NCBI GenBank assembly: GCA_963803265.1 | Contig: CAWDLZ010000022.1 | Coordinates: 1 to 64,000, forward strand | Length of the DNA: 64,000 nucleotides | Reading direction: 5' to 3' | Source: CAIKMD01 sp963803265 | GTDB lineage: Bacteria; Pseudomonadota; Alphaproteobacteria; ATCC43930; CGMCC-115725 | Shown here: piece by piece, positions 36,785 to 45,788 of the stretch | Position numbering within the stretch: position 1 is the stretch's first letter | Layout of the letters: each line of letters begins with the position of its first letter | The notes under the pieces: generated by a model | The model's database searches: none | The model's input: only the letters and a program-made list of their open reading frames with translations | What the model was told of the DNA's origin: nothing | Position numbers and translations under genes: made by a program

Positions 36785-37225
36785 CTACTCCGTCGCCGAG
36801 CCGCGGTCGGGCTCGACGATGAAGGCGACCTTGGCGATCCCCGCGCGCTGGGCATCCACCACCACGCGGCCGACGAATTCGTAGCGGACGTCGCGGTCGG
36901 CCCGGATATGCACCTCGGGCTGCGGCACATCGACCGCCCGCTCCTTGAGCTTGGCCAGCAGGATGTCGAAGCCGGCGAGCTTGGCGTCGTTCCAATAGAT
37001 GTTGCCGTCCTTGTCGACCGCGATGACGATGTTGTCGGGCCTCGTTACCGTGGGCTGGTTGACCTCGTGAGGCAAGGCCACGGGCACGGTATGGGTGATG
37101 GCGGGAATGGTGATTAGAAAGATGATGAGCAGCACCAGCATGATGTCGACGAGCGGCGTGGTGTTGATCGACGCGGTGAGTTGGTCGTCCTCCTCGTCGC
37201 CGCGCAGGCCGAGCCTCATCGCCAT
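36785..37225 (-). CDS. exbD: ExbD/TolR-family energiser subunit (first copy)
   Basis: The 146-residue protein shows SINTTPLVDIMLVLLIIFLI with the proton-carrying aspartate in its only membrane helix, and a periplasmic domain with VHIRADRDVRYEFVGRVVVDAQRAG. It is the more typical of the two ExbD copies in the operon and shares only moderate identity with the second, so they are not a recent duplication. It follows exbB by 2 bp. The two ExbD proteins may form a mixed complex with ExbB. Confidence 0.94.
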   Translation of the reverse strand: MAMRLGLRGDEEDDQLTASINTTPLVDIMLVLLIIFLITIPAITHTVPVALPHEVNQPTVTRPDNIVIAVDKDGNIYWNDAKLAGFDILLAKLKERAVDVPQPEVHIRADRDVRYEFVGRVVVDAQRAGIAKVAFIVEPDRGSATE

Positions 37226-37227
37226 GG

Positions 37228-38133
37228 TCAGGCGCCTCGGGCGGCCGGGCTCGCGCCGCCGCGCTTGCCGCCGACGAGCAGCGTGAGCAGATCGCCCGAG
37301 AAATTCCGCACCGCGTCCATCGCCACCTTGTTGCGGCGGACCATCCAGTTATAGGCAAGCACCGCGGGCACCGCGACGGCCAACCCGATCGCGGTCATGA
37401 TCAGCGCCTCGCCGACCGGTCCGGCGACCTTGTCGATGCTCGCCTGGCCGGCAATGCCGATCGCGGTGAGAGCGTGGTAGATGCCCCATACCGTTCCGAA
37501 GAGGCCGACGAAAGGCGCGGTCGATCCGACCGTCGCCAAGACCGCGAGCCCCATCTGCATTCGGCTGTTGACCTGATCGACCGAGCGCTGCAGCGCCATG
37601 GTCAGCCAGCTCGGCCGGTCGATCTGCTCGGTCAACCCGCCCTCGTAGTGCTTGGCGGCATTGATGCCGTCCTCGACCAGCATTCGGAAGGCGCTGCGCG
37701 GGCTCAATCCCTCGGCGCCGTCGCCGACGCTCGCGGCGGTCCAGAACGTGCGATTGGCGGCGCGCGCCTGGCGCAACAACGAGGTCTGCTCGATGAACTT
37801 GGTGATCATCACGTACCAGGTGCTCATCGACATGATGACGAGGACGATGATCGTGCCGCGGGCGACGAAATCGCCGCCTTCCCACAGCGCCGTCAGGCTG
37901 TAGGGATTTTCGACGATCTCGGCCGGTGATGCGACGGGCACGGAAGGCGGCGTCACCGGCGGCGTCACCGGCGCGGGCGGGACGGCTACCGCGGCCGGCG
38001 GTGGCGCTGGCGCGGCGGCAGGCGGCGTCTGGGCGATCGCGCCGATCGAGAGAACGGCCAGCAGCAAGCTCGCGCTCGCGAGCGCGGCGAGAAAACGCCT
38101 CGGCGAGGCAGGATAATAGAAACGAATGCTCAT
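37228..38133 (-). CDS. exbB: ExbB/TolQ-family proton channel
   Basis: The protein of about 301 residues has an N-terminal signal-like helix (FLAALASASLLLAVLSIGAI), a proline/alanine linker, then a membrane helix (ARGTIIVLVIMSMSTWYVMI) and two more in the MotA/TolQ/ExbB domain: MQMGLAVLATVGSTAPFVGLFGTV and AGPVGEALIMTAIGLAVAVPAVLAYNW. The extended periplasmic N-terminus is typical of the longer ExbB type. I took ATG 38133 because the signal helix starts shortly after; 38151 is also possible, and neither has a strong ribosome-binding site. The tonB gene lies 64 bp upstream. Confidence 0.93.
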   Translation of the reverse strand: MSIRFYYPASPRRFLAALASASLLLAVLSIGAIAQTPPAAAPAPPPAAVAVPPAPVTPPVTPPSVPVASPAEIVENPYSLTALWEGGDFVARGTIIVLVIMSMSTWYVMITKFIEQTSLLRQARAANRTFWTAASVGDGAEGLSPRSAFRMLVEDGINAAKHYEGGLTEQIDRPSWLTMALQRSVDQVNSRMQMGLAVLATVGSTAPFVGLFGTVWGIYHALTAIGIAGQASIDKVAGPVGEALIMTAIGLAVAVPAVLAYNWMVRRNKVAMDAVRNFSGDLLTLLVGGKRGGASPAARGA

Positions 38134-38197
38134 GACATACCCGATTTCCATGTGAAGGGACCAAACATAAACGCCGCCACCCGCCCGCGCGGCTCTT

Positions 38198-38815
38198 TCA
38201 TTGCAGCTTCCAGGTGAATTTGAACGTGTACCACATTTGCTGCGGCTTGCCGTCGACGGTGCCGGGAAAGAACCGGTAATTGGTTTTGACGCCGTCGAGC
38301 GCGGCTTGGTCGAGCCGCGGAAAGCCGCTCGACTGCACCAGTTTCGAATCGATCGCGCGGCCGCTGGCGTCGATCAGGACTTGCAGCACGAGCGAGCCTT
38401 GTTCCCCCAATCGCCGCGATTGCGGCGGATATTCAGGCTCGTGGCTATGCCGCGGATCGAGGTGCGGCATGACGCTGACCGGTTGGGCGACCGGGGCCGG
38501 CGGCGGCCTTACCATCGTGATCGCCGTCGGCGCCGTGCTTTGCGGCGGCGGCGGGGTCTCGACATTGATTTCGGGCGGCGGCACGAAAGGCGGCGGCGGC
38601 GGCGCGAATTTGGGCGGCGGCGGCGGCGGCTCGAGCTTTTCCTGCGGCGCCTGGTCGATGATCTTGGTTTCGATCGGGGCCGGCGTGAACTCCACCGTGC
38701 GATGCGCGAGCGCGTTCACCAGCGCGTAGATGATGGCGATATGCAGCAGAACGACGAGCCCGATGCCGACGAAACGAGTCGTCGAGGGCTGATACGACGA
38801 AGTGGTCACGCCCAA
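38198..38815 (-). CDS. tonB: TonB energy transducer
   Basis: TonB links ExbB/ExbD to outer-membrane receptors. The 205-residue protein has an N-terminal membrane helix (FVGIGLVVLLHIAIIYALVNAL) with the conserved histidine, a periplasm-spanning proline-rich segment (runs of PPPPP, residues 55-85), and a C-terminal domain with HSHEPEYPPQSRRLGEQGSLVLQ, DASGRAIDSKLVQSSGFPRLDQAA and the closing strand YTFKFTWKL. It is first in the operon with exbB, two exbD genes and the TPR gene. A TonB-dependent receptor is encoded 3 kb away and is a likely client. Confidence 0.95.
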   Translation of the reverse strand: MGVTTSSYQPSTTRFVGIGLVVLLHIAIIYALVNALAHRTVEFTPAPIETKIIDQAPQEKLEPPPPPPKFAPPPPPFVPPPEINVETPPPPQSTAPTAITMVRPPPAPVAQPVSVMPHLDPRHSHEPEYPPQSRRLGEQGSLVLQVLIDASGRAIDSKLVQSSGFPRLDQAALDGVKTNYRFFPGTVDGKPQQMWYTFKFTWKLQ

Positions 38816-38947
38816 TTCCTAGATGATCCCGATCGCGGCAAGGATAGCATCGAAGCGCGGTCGTTGCGAACGAGCGGCGGGACACCATCGCGCGAATGCC
38901 CGCCGCTCGCATAAAAAATATTTCACGATCGCGATGCCGCCCGCCGT

Positions 38948-40705
38948 TCAGTTGCCGCTTGTCGCCGGCGCGGCGGGCACGGCCATCGTCGGAATCAGGA
39001 TCTGCGACGGGTGTTGGGCGTCGTGATAGAGCGTATCGGTGCCCACCATGTCCGGCGTGTAGCTATGGGCGAAGGCGAAGTCCGTGACTTCGGAATCGCT
39101 GACCGCGACGTTGACCCGGATCCGGCTGCCCTTCTTGAAGAGATAGGACGTGGGCATGATGGCGATGTCGAGCTTGTAGATCTGACCCGGCTTCAAGAGT
39201 TGCGGCGACGTATCGGTGTACCAGGGCGCGTGCGGGAGCGAATCCTTCGCGTCGATCTGGCGATGCGAGGCCCTGAGCCAGCCTTTGGTGACGTTCTTGA
39301 AATCCGGATTGAGGCCTTTCTGGCGATCGGCGTCCGATTGCGGCAGCTGGTTGTCGAGGCTGACGATGAAATCGGTGTCGGTGCGCGAGGTCGAGGCGTA
39401 AAGGATCGCCTCGATCGGGCCGGTCACCTCCATGTCGGCATCGAGCGGCGCGGAGGTGAACGTCAAGATGCGGCGCGCGGGATCGGGCCGGTGATCGGGT
39501 CCGAAGCCCACGACGCCAAGGCGCCAGCCCTCGTTGGGATAGCTGTAGCTGGTCTGGCCGCCATCCGCCGCGGGCGCGGCGGTAGCGAGGGCGCCGTCGT
39601 TCAGCGAGGTGACGCTGCCGGTCGGGCCTTTGCCGAGATAATAGGTCTCGTAGTCGATGCCCTTGGGCGGCCAGGCATCGGCCGATTGGAAGGTTTCGGC
39701 GTTGGTGACGAAATAGCGCACATTGGGCTCGGCGGTGTAACCGGTCTGCTTGCCCTTGAGGCACCAATCGTAGAACTCCAGCAGATATTTCTGGTGAAAG
39801 GGGATGCCCGAATAATCGGCGACGGCCTCATAGACGCTCGACGAGCCGAAGACGAGGAGCTTCTTCGGGCCGCCCGCGCGCTGATAGCCGACGATGTTGC
39901 CGTTCAAGTGCAGATCGACCTTGCTCCAGACGCCGATCGAGAACACCGGCACCTTGATCTTGCCGAGATTCTCGGCTGCGGCGCGCTCCTTCCACCAATC
40001 GTCGTAGGTCGGATGCTGGCGCACGGCGCCGACGTAATCCCAGCTCATGAAGCGCCTGGGACCGGCGAGCGGATGGGCGTTGTTGTCGCGCGCGCCCTCA
40101 TACCAGATCGCGGGATAGCTCGACGGGATGCCGCCCTGATAGGCCGAGGCGCGATAGGTATCGACATTGCCGTCATAGGGCGCGATGCAGGCGAGGTGCG
40201 GCGGATTCTCGATTCCCATGAACCATTGCATCCGCGCGTAATAGGATTGCCCGATGCCGCCGATCTTGCCCGTGGACCAGGGCTGCTTCGCGATCCATTC
40301 GATCATCTCGTAGAGATCGCGCTGCTCGCGCTTGTCTTGATAGCGGTAATCGCCGCCCGAGCGCCCGCTGCCGCGCGAGTCCATGTGGACATAGGCATAG
40401 CCCTGCTTGACGTACCAATCGATCGGCCCGGTCTCGCGCCACAGAAAGATCGGATAGGCGGGCGCGCCGTCATTGTCGAAGCGATAGGGCGAGGCCGCGA
40501 GCAGCGCCGGGTATTTGCCGGGCGCGCTCGGAAGGTAGATCGCCGCCGCGATCTTCACCCCGTCCGACATCGGGACATAGACGATCCTCGTCGGCTGAAT
40601 CGGGTGGCTCGCTTGCGGCTGGTCTTGCGCATGCGCGGCCGAGGCGGCGCAGAGAACCGCCGCGAGCGAGGCGGCGAGGCAGGAACGAAGCAATGAGGCA
40701 AGCAT
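38948..40705 (-). CDS. CocE/NonD-family secreted hydrolase (peptidase S15 fold)
   Basis: The 585-residue protein starts with a Sec signal peptide (LLRSCLAASLAAVLCAASAAHAQ). The alpha/beta hydrolase domain shows PALLAASPYRFDN, AYVHMDSRGSGRSGGDYRYQ and the nucleophile block GIGQSYYARMQWFMG with serine; the C-terminal X-Pro peptidase jelly-roll region follows (LDADMEVTGPIEAILYASTS, then GSRIRVNVAVSDSEVTDFAF). Known members cleave acyl esters such as cocaine, amides or dipeptides; the substrate here is unknown. The start at 40705 follows GGAGGAAACCC. It is divergent from the ZIP transporter gene. Confidence 0.87.
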   Translation of the reverse strand: MLASLLRSCLAASLAAVLCAASAAHAQDQPQASHPIQPTRIVYVPMSDGVKIAAAIYLPSAPGKYPALLAASPYRFDNDGAPAYPIFLWRETGPIDWYVKQGYAYVHMDSRGSGRSGGDYRYQDKREQRDLYEMIEWIAKQPWSTGKIGGIGQSYYARMQWFMGIENPPHLACIAPYDGNVDTYRASAYQGGIPSSYPAIWYEGARDNNAHPLAGPRRFMSWDYVGAVRQHPTYDDWWKERAAAENLGKIKVPVFSIGVWSKVDLHLNGNIVGYQRAGGPKKLLVFGSSSVYEAVADYSGIPFHQKYLLEFYDWCLKGKQTGYTAEPNVRYFVTNAETFQSADAWPPKGIDYETYYLGKGPTGSVTSLNDGALATAAPAADGGQTSYSYPNEGWRLGVVGFGPDHRPDPARRILTFTSAPLDADMEVTGPIEAILYASTSRTDTDFIVSLDNQLPQSDADRQKGLNPDFKNVTKGWLRASHRQIDAKDSLPHAPWYTDTSPQLLKPGQIYKLDIAIMPTSYLFKKGSRIRVNVAVSDSEVTDFAFAHSYTPDMVGTDTLYHDAQHPSQILIPTMAVPAAPATSGN

Positions 40706-40830
40706 GGGTTTCCTCCAAAGTATTGTCGCGCGCGGCCAGGATGCCACGCTTCGCCAGGGCGCGAAAGGCGGCTCGTCGAATTGAGAATCGGCGCTGGCTT
40801 TATCTCCGGGAATTGCCGATAACATCGCGC
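40706..40830. promoter_or_regulatory. Divergent promoter region, hydrolase and ZIP genes
   Basis: The 125 bp between the divergent starts should contain both promoters. The only element I can point to is the GGAGG site for the hydrolase; no clear Zur- or Fur-like palindrome was seen. Confidence 0.35.
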
Positions 40831-41544
40831 ATGGCCGTTCTTTTGTTGGGCATCGCTGCAGGCTTCATGACATTGTTCGGCGGCCTGTTCGCGCTCCGCC
40901 TCAAGGACCGGCTGCATCTGATCCTCGGATTCAGCGCCGGAGCCGTGATCGGCGTGGCGTTCTTCGACCTGCTGCCCGAAGCCCTCGATCTGGCCGCCGG
41001 CTATGCCGGAACGACGATCGCCGGCACGGTCGCCATCGGCTTTCTCGCCTATCTGATTCTCGATCGCCTCGTGCTCCTGCAACGGCACGAGAAAACCGCG
41101 ACCGATCTGGCGCGCGGCAATCTCGGCGCCGGCAGCCTGTCGCTTCACAGCTTCCTCGACGGGATCGGGATGGGCCTTGCCTTCAAGGTCTCGCCAAGCG
41201 TCGGCGCCATCGTCGCCATCGCGGTCCTCACTCACGACTTCTCGGACGGCGTCAACACCGTCAATCTGGTCTTGAAGAACCGGGGCGAGCGGACGCGCGC
41301 CTTTCGCTGGCTGACGGTCGATGCCGTCGCCCCGGTCGCGGGCGTGATCGCGACGCTGTTTTTCGCCGTCCCGCAGCGACAACTCGGCCTCCTTCTCGCG
41401 CTCTTCGCCGGGTTCTTTCTCTATATCGGCGCCAGCGACCTCATCCCCGAGAGCCATCATGCCCATCCCGTGCGCTGGACGACGATCATGACGGTGCTCG
41501 GAGCCGGACTCCTCTATCTCACGGTAAAGCTTGCCAGCCTCTAA
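40831..41544 (+). CDS. ZIP-family metal transporter
   Basis: The 237-residue inner-membrane protein has about eight hydrophobic helices. The metal path motifs of the ZIP family are present: SLHSFLDGIGMGLAFKV in helix 4 (HSFxDG) and VLTHDFSDGVNTVNLVL in helix 5, plus the second-helix block GAVIGVAFFDLLPEALDL and the last part ASDLIPESHHAH. It should import zinc or another divalent metal. The start at 40831 places the first helix directly at the N-terminus; the frame is open upstream but that part overlaps the hydrolase promoter. Metal-related genes follow within 4 kb. Confidence 0.9.
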   Translation: MAVLLLGIAAGFMTLFGGLFALRLKDRLHLILGFSAGAVIGVAFFDLLPEALDLAAGYAGTTIAGTVAIGFLAYLILDRLVLLQRHEKTATDLARGNLGAGSLSLHSFLDGIGMGLAFKVSPSVGAIVAIAVLTHDFSDGVNTVNLVLKNRGERTRAFRWLTVDAVAPVAGVIATLFFAVPQRQLGLLLALFAGFFLYIGASDLIPESHHAHPVRWTTIMTVLGAGLLYLTVKLASL

Positions 41545-41584
41545 GGCGCGATGGCCCGGCGGGGCGCGCTTGCCGCATGAGAGA

Positions 41585-41842
41585 TCAGTGCTCCTTGTTT
41601 CCCGAACGGTCCGCATCCTTCTTGCACGTATAGCCGCCCGCCTTTGTCCGACCGAACTCAGCCTCCCCTTCCACCCAATAGCGGTTCGACGGGACATCCA
41701 GCCACACGACGGCGTCGCCGCGGCAATGCTGGCGCGCCGCGCTTTCGCTCTTGTAGAGATCGAGCGGCTCGCTCGCTTCGATGCGGGCGGCGGCGGGGAC
41801 GAGGATCGCCCCGACCGCCAATGACGCGAAAAGCAATCTCAT
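41585..41842 (-). CDS. Small secreted protein of unknown function
   Basis: The 85-residue product starts with a signal peptide (RLLFASLAVGAILVPAAARI). The mature part has two cysteines and a pattern familiar from small rhizobial secreted proteins: DLYKSESAARQHCRGDAVVWLDVPSNRYW, then GRTKAGGYTCKKDAD. No function is known. It lies 25 bp downstream of the TonB-dependent receptor and could be in its operon. Confidence 0.75.
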   Translation of the reverse strand: MRLLFASLAVGAILVPAAARIEASEPLDLYKSESAARQHCRGDAVVWLDVPSNRYWVEGEAEFGRTKAGGYTCKKDADRSGNKEH

Positions 41843-41867
41843 GCCGCGCGCTCCTCTCGCTGCTTTT

Positions 41868-44195
41868 TCAAAACTCCTTGGTGACGCCGGCGTAAAGCGA
41901 CCGCCGCGGGCCGTATTGCGAGGCAAAGACGCCGAGCCCGCTGCCCGAGCGGAGCAGATAGACCTCGTCGAAGACATTGATGAGATCGAGCCGCACCGTC
42001 ACCGGTCCGCCGGGCGCATCGGCGAAGACATGGCTAACGCCGAAATTGACCTGCTCGTAGGACGGAACCGTGCTGCCGTTCGGCACGATATTGTTGGGCT
42101 CTCGCGCGCGCAGCCCGCTGCCCGCGATCATGTCGACGCTGTAGCGCGTGCCGTCCCACAGATAGGACACGCCGCCCGATGCCGTCATGAGCTGGCTGTG
42201 ATCGGTGTTGATCGGCATCCCCGCGATGACGGCGAGATCGTCGGGACTGAAATTGTACTGCCCCGAACTAATGTCCTCGGCTTTCTGCTCCGCGATGGCG
42301 AGATTGCCATAGTACGAGAACGGCCCGTTGTTGTAAGTGGTCGTGATCTCGACGCCCTTGTTGTTGGCGGTAGCGTAATTGAACGCGGTCAGGATGACCG
42401 GCGCGCCGAACTGGCTCTCGTCGATCAAGTTCCGCGCATGCTTGTAATAGACGTCCAACCCGACCTTGAGGCCGGGCAAGACGTCTTGGGTGACGCCGGC
42501 GTCGAGATACTGATCGCGCTCGGCCTTGATCGGCGAATCGGTGCAGGTCCCGGTTTCCGACGTGCCCGGGCCGCTCTGCGCGCAATCCGCGCTGGTGCCG
42601 GCGAACTTGGCGAGGTCCGGTCCGGCGAACAGCTCGAAGGGCGGCGGCGTGAAGTAGCTCGCGTACCCCGCATGAACGGTCGTCGTGGGCGTCGCCTGCC
42701 ACACCACGTTGAGGCGCGGGCTGATCTGATTCTCCATCGTGTCGGTGTTCACCACGTCGAACCGGCCGCCGTAATTGACGGTCACGGTCGGCAAGACCTT
42801 CCATTCGTCTTGGAGATAGGCGCTGTAGGTCCAGCCGGTTTTCGCCAAATCGTCGGTCACGACGAGCGGCGTGCTCGAGGTCGGGATGCCGGAGCCATCG
42901 ACCGGCAAGACATAGTTCGTGGTGTCCGCGCTGGTTCGCTCCTCGTTGAGGATCACGCCGGCGCGCAAGGTATGGCCGGCGCCGATGCGATAACTCCCTT
43001 CCGCTTGAAGCCCGTTCGCCCAATCCTGGCGCAGCGCGTTTTGCGCGATGCCGTTGAACGCGATGTCCTCGTCGATGTCGGGCGTAAAGTGCAAGGTGCT
43101 ATATTTGGTGAACATAGAAATCTGATAATCGACATACTCCTCCGAGCGAAGATAGGAAGCGGCGGCGAAATAGGCGCCTTCGGTCTGGGTCTCGTTCGTC
43201 TTCGACGAATCGTAATTGGTCGAGCCGTTGATCGTGCCGTCGGGCGTCGGGGCGGGAGACGAGGCGGGCCCGAAATTCGGCGCCTGGCCGGGATTGTCGG
43301 GGATCTGAAACGCTCCGGTGAAGCTGCCGGCGATCAAGCTCACCTTGGTCGACGGATCGATGATCTTCTCGAGATAACCGAAGCCATGACCCTGCTGGGT
43401 GTCGTCGTGGATCGAATTGTATTTCGGGGTCACGGCGTTGGCGCCGTGATCGCTCTGCATGTAGTCGCCCGAGACGTAGTAATTAAAGCCGTCGGCCGAA
43501 CCGGCATATTCCGCGCTGGGGTGGAACGTCCCATAGCTGCCGCCATAGAGGCTGACCGAGCCGCCGTTCTGAAAGACGCCGCTCTTGGTCTGAATATCGA
43601 CGATGCCGGCGGTCCTGAGGCCATACTCCGCGGGCAGCGCGCCGGTGATGAGGCTCATCGAATCGATGAAGAACGGGCTCAATCCCTGGCCGAAGAAGCT
43701 CAAGCCGTCGGGCAGGACGACGCCGTTGATCCGGTACTGCACGTTGAGGTCCTCGTTGCGGATATGAAGCGTGCCGTCGGCGCTGCTGTCCTGGTCGATG
43801 CCCGGTGCCTGAAGGATGACCTGATTGAGCGGCGCAGCATCGCCGCCGGGCATGTCCTGGATCGCCTGGCTAGTAAAATTGTAGGTCGATGCGCCCGTAC
43901 TCGGCTCGATGTTGTTGCGCGCCGCGTTGAGACGGGCGGCGGTGACGGTGATTTCTTCGGCCGGAGTCTGCGATGCCGCGGCGGGCGCGGGCGGCGGCGT
44001 GGCGGCGGCCGGCGCCTGCGCGGTCTCGTCCGCCGGCGCCTGCGCCGTGGCGTCGGGCGCCGGATTCGTGCCGGCTTCTTGGGCGACGCCGTGGGCCGGG
44101 AGGCCCGAGATTGCGATGAAGAAAAGACTGCCGGCGGTAATCGTGCGTCCAGCCGACTTTACGGCCGCGGCGCGCGTGCGAGAAACGTGCTGCAT
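41868..44195 (-). CDS. TonB-dependent outer-membrane receptor
   Basis: This is a 775-residue active-transport porin. A signal peptide (TAGSLFFIAISGLPAHGVAQ) is followed by a Pro/Ala linker, a likely TonB box (EEITVTAARL), the plug domain (VILQAPGIDQDSSADGTLHIR, VQYRINGVVLPDG, PAEYGLRTAGIVDIQTKSG) and a beta-barrel that ends with FASQYGPRRSLYAGVTKEF, the aromatic end expected for outer-membrane insertion. The start at 44195 follows GGAGGGGGTGAG. No siderophore synthesis genes are near. Its neighbours (DUF2946, NiCoT, ZIP) hint at a metal or metallophore substrate, but this is inference. Confidence 0.92.
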   Translation of the reverse strand: MQHVSRTRAAAVKSAGRTITAGSLFFIAISGLPAHGVAQEAGTNPAPDATAQAPADETAQAPAAATPPPAPAAASQTPAEEITVTAARLNAARNNIEPSTGASTYNFTSQAIQDMPGGDAAPLNQVILQAPGIDQDSSADGTLHIRNEDLNVQYRINGVVLPDGLSFFGQGLSPFFIDSMSLITGALPAEYGLRTAGIVDIQTKSGVFQNGGSVSLYGGSYGTFHPSAEYAGSADGFNYYVSGDYMQSDHGANAVTPKYNSIHDDTQQGHGFGYLEKIIDPSTKVSLIAGSFTGAFQIPDNPGQAPNFGPASSPAPTPDGTINGSTNYDSSKTNETQTEGAYFAAASYLRSEEYVDYQISMFTKYSTLHFTPDIDEDIAFNGIAQNALRQDWANGLQAEGSYRIGAGHTLRAGVILNEERTSADTTNYVLPVDGSGIPTSSTPLVVTDDLAKTGWTYSAYLQDEWKVLPTVTVNYGGRFDVVNTDTMENQISPRLNVVWQATPTTTVHAGYASYFTPPPFELFAGPDLAKFAGTSADCAQSGPGTSETGTCTDSPIKAERDQYLDAGVTQDVLPGLKVGLDVYYKHARNLIDESQFGAPVILTAFNYATANNKGVEITTTYNNGPFSYYGNLAIAEQKAEDISSGQYNFSPDDLAVIAGMPINTDHSQLMTASGGVSYLWDGTRYSVDMIAGSGLRAREPNNIVPNGSTVPSYEQVNFGVSHVFADAPGGPVTVRLDLINVFDEVYLLRSGSGLGVFASQYGPRRSLYAGVTKEF

Positions 44196-44226
44196 GACGG
44201 GCTCACCCCCTCCAAAGATCGACCAC

Positions 44227-44258
44227 GCACGCCGCGCGGAAAAGACGCGCGGTCGTGC
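44227..44258 (-). promoter_or_regulatory. Strong hairpin upstream of the TonB-dependent receptor
   Basis: GCACG..CGCGCG at 44227-44238 pairs with CGCGCG..CGTGC at 44246-44258 around GAAAAGA. It lies 32-63 bases ahead of the receptor start and just after the DUF2946 stop. On the minus strand the loop is TCTTTTC and no U-run follows, so it may be an RNA-processing or regulatory structure rather than an intrinsic terminator. Confidence 0.5.
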
Positions 44259-44281
44259 ATCCGAGAAAGCCGAAATCGATC

Positions 44282-44662
44282 TCAGATCAGCGGGGGTCCG
44301 CGCGTCTCGAAGAGAAGATGCGGCGGCGGGGTGAGCCACAGCGGCGCGACCGCCACGAGCGGTGCGGCATCCGCGACGCGAAGCGGCGGCAGCGTAAAGT
44401 CGTCGGGCAAGGCCGAGCTGCCGAGGAGCTGCACCGAGGCGCAGATCGAGCAGTCGTCATCGACATCTCCGGCCGGCACCGAACTGGGCCACGGGTCGTG
44501 GTCGGCGCGAACGGAAGGCGCGTTGACCCCGTGGAAAAACGCGTGGAAGTCCTCGGGATGCATGTGGCCGTAGGACGCGACCAACTGCACCAGCATCGCG
44601 AACAGAGCGAGTCTGCCCGCATGGCGCCATTTCGCAAGGGCGTGGTGTCGAAAATCCCGCAT
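44282..44662 (-). CDS. DUF2946 family protein
   Basis: The 126-residue protein has a hydrophobic N-terminal helix (GRLALFAMLVQLVASYGHMH) and, in the middle, a CSIC motif (DDDCSICASVQLLGSSALP) followed by a proline- and leucine-rich end with a second hydrophobic stretch. This is the layout of DUF2946, which occurs next to TonB-dependent receptors for copper or other metals. It may be exported and bind metal through the cysteines and histidines (HPEDFHAFFHG). The start at 44662 (MRDFRHHAL) is the most natural; 44704 is also open. Confidence 0.75.
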   Translation of the reverse strand: MRDFRHHALAKWRHAGRLALFAMLVQLVASYGHMHPEDFHAFFHGVNAPSVRADHDPWPSSVPAGDVDDDCSICASVQLLGSSALPDDFTLPPLRVADAAPLVAVAPLWLTPPPHLLFETRGPPLI

Positions 44663-44717
44663 TTTGGCAACAGATACGATGGATATCACGCGAAAGGCAA
44701 GCACGAATTGAAGCGGA

Positions 44718-45776
44718 TCACCCGCCGCGCGGCTCCAACTCGTCGAAGCGCTTCAGCCGGTAGACGACGATCGAGCCGAGCCAGCTCACCGCGAAGATCG
44801 CGATGATCAGATAGCCGAGGCTGCCGAAATTATCGTTGAGGGCGGCGACGAAATCCCAGAACTTTCCGCTGAGCCCGAGCTTTTCGGCGACGATTCCGAG
44901 CGCCTCGATGCCGCCCACGAGAAACGCGACCACGACCGAGACGAAGGTGATGGTGAGATTGTAGTAGAGCTTGCGCACCGGCTTGACGAAGGCCCAGCCA
45001 TAGGCGCCGACCATGAGGACGCTGTCGGTCGTGTCGATCGCGGTCATGCCGGCGGTGAAGAGCAGCGGGAACACCAGCGTCGCCCAGAGCGACAGCCCGC
45101 GCGAGGCTTCGGCGGCGGCAATACCGAGGAGCCCGATCTCGGTCGCGGTGTCGAAGCCGAGGCCGAACAGGAATCCCAGCGCATACATATGCCAGCTTTT
45201 GCCGATGAGCCGGAACAGCGGACGGAAAATCCGCGCGAGAAGCCCTCGCCCGCTCAGCAAAGCGTCGAGCTCGCCCCCAGCCAGCGTCCCGCCCCGGCGG
45301 ACATGGCAGAAGCTGCGCCACACCGCCGAAAGGATGAACAGATTGACCACTGCGACCGCCAGCAGGAACAGCGCCGAAACGCCGGTGCCGACGACTCCGC
45401 CGACCTCCTGGAACATGGGGAAACGGTTACGCAACCAGCCGGCGGTGAGCGCGACCGCGACGGCGGCGAGCACGACCACGGTCGAATGGCCGAGCGCGAA
45501 GAAGAAGCCGAGCGCGACCGGGCGCTTGCCCTGCTGCATCAATTTGCGGGTGGCGTTGTCGATGGCCGCGATGTGATCGGCATCGACCGCGTGGCGCAAG
45601 CCGAAGCCATAAGCGAGGAACGCGGTGCCGAGCAGCACCGGATAATCGTGGAAGGCAATAAGCGCCCAACCCCAGGCCAGGAGATTGGCGGCGCCGAGCA
45701 CGGCATAGAGTCCGACGATCCCGGCGCGCTGATGCTCCGGCCGATCGCCGATGAGGCTCGCGAGAAACCGTCCCAT
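44718..45776 (-). CDS. NiCoT-family nickel/cobalt permease (HoxN/NixA-like)
   Basis: The 352-residue protein has eight predicted membrane helices. The family signature in helix 2 is clear (YGFGLRHAVDADHIAAIDNATR), as are FFALGHSTVVVLAAVAVAL and LGFLFGLGFDTATEIGLLGI in later helices. NiCoT permeases import Ni2+ or Co2+ with high affinity. No urease, hydrogenase or cobalamin gene is in the window. It lies 12 bp downstream of a periplasmic binding protein gene and upstream of the DUF2946 and receptor genes, in the same direction. Confidence 0.94.
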   Translation of the reverse strand: MGRFLASLIGDRPEHQRAGIVGLYAVLGAANLLAWGWALIAFHDYPVLLGTAFLAYGFGLRHAVDADHIAAIDNATRKLMQQGKRPVALGFFFALGHSTVVVLAAVAVALTAGWLRNRFPMFQEVGGVVGTGVSALFLLAVAVVNLFILSAVWRSFCHVRRGGTLAGGELDALLSGRGLLARIFRPLFRLIGKSWHMYALGFLFGLGFDTATEIGLLGIAAAEASRGLSLWATLVFPLLFTAGMTAIDTTDSVLMVGAYGWAFVKPVRKLYYNLTITFVSVVVAFLVGGIEALGIVAEKLGLSGKFWDFVAALNDNFGSLGYLIIAIFAVSWLGSIVVYRLKRFDELEPRGG

Positions 45777-45788
45777 CCGCCTAATCGC

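Noticed and set aside
39011..40696. A 561-codon plus-strand frame opposite the CocE-type hydrolase
   Set aside because: It is a shadow of the coding strand, which has signal peptide, nucleophile motif and a good ribosome-binding site.
41781..44573. A 930-codon plus-strand open frame opposite the TonB-dependent receptor
   Set aside because: Its product is low-complexity, rich in Arg, Gly, Ala and Asp, with no domain, and lies antisense to a receptor with clear family motifs. It is a typical high-GC shadow frame.
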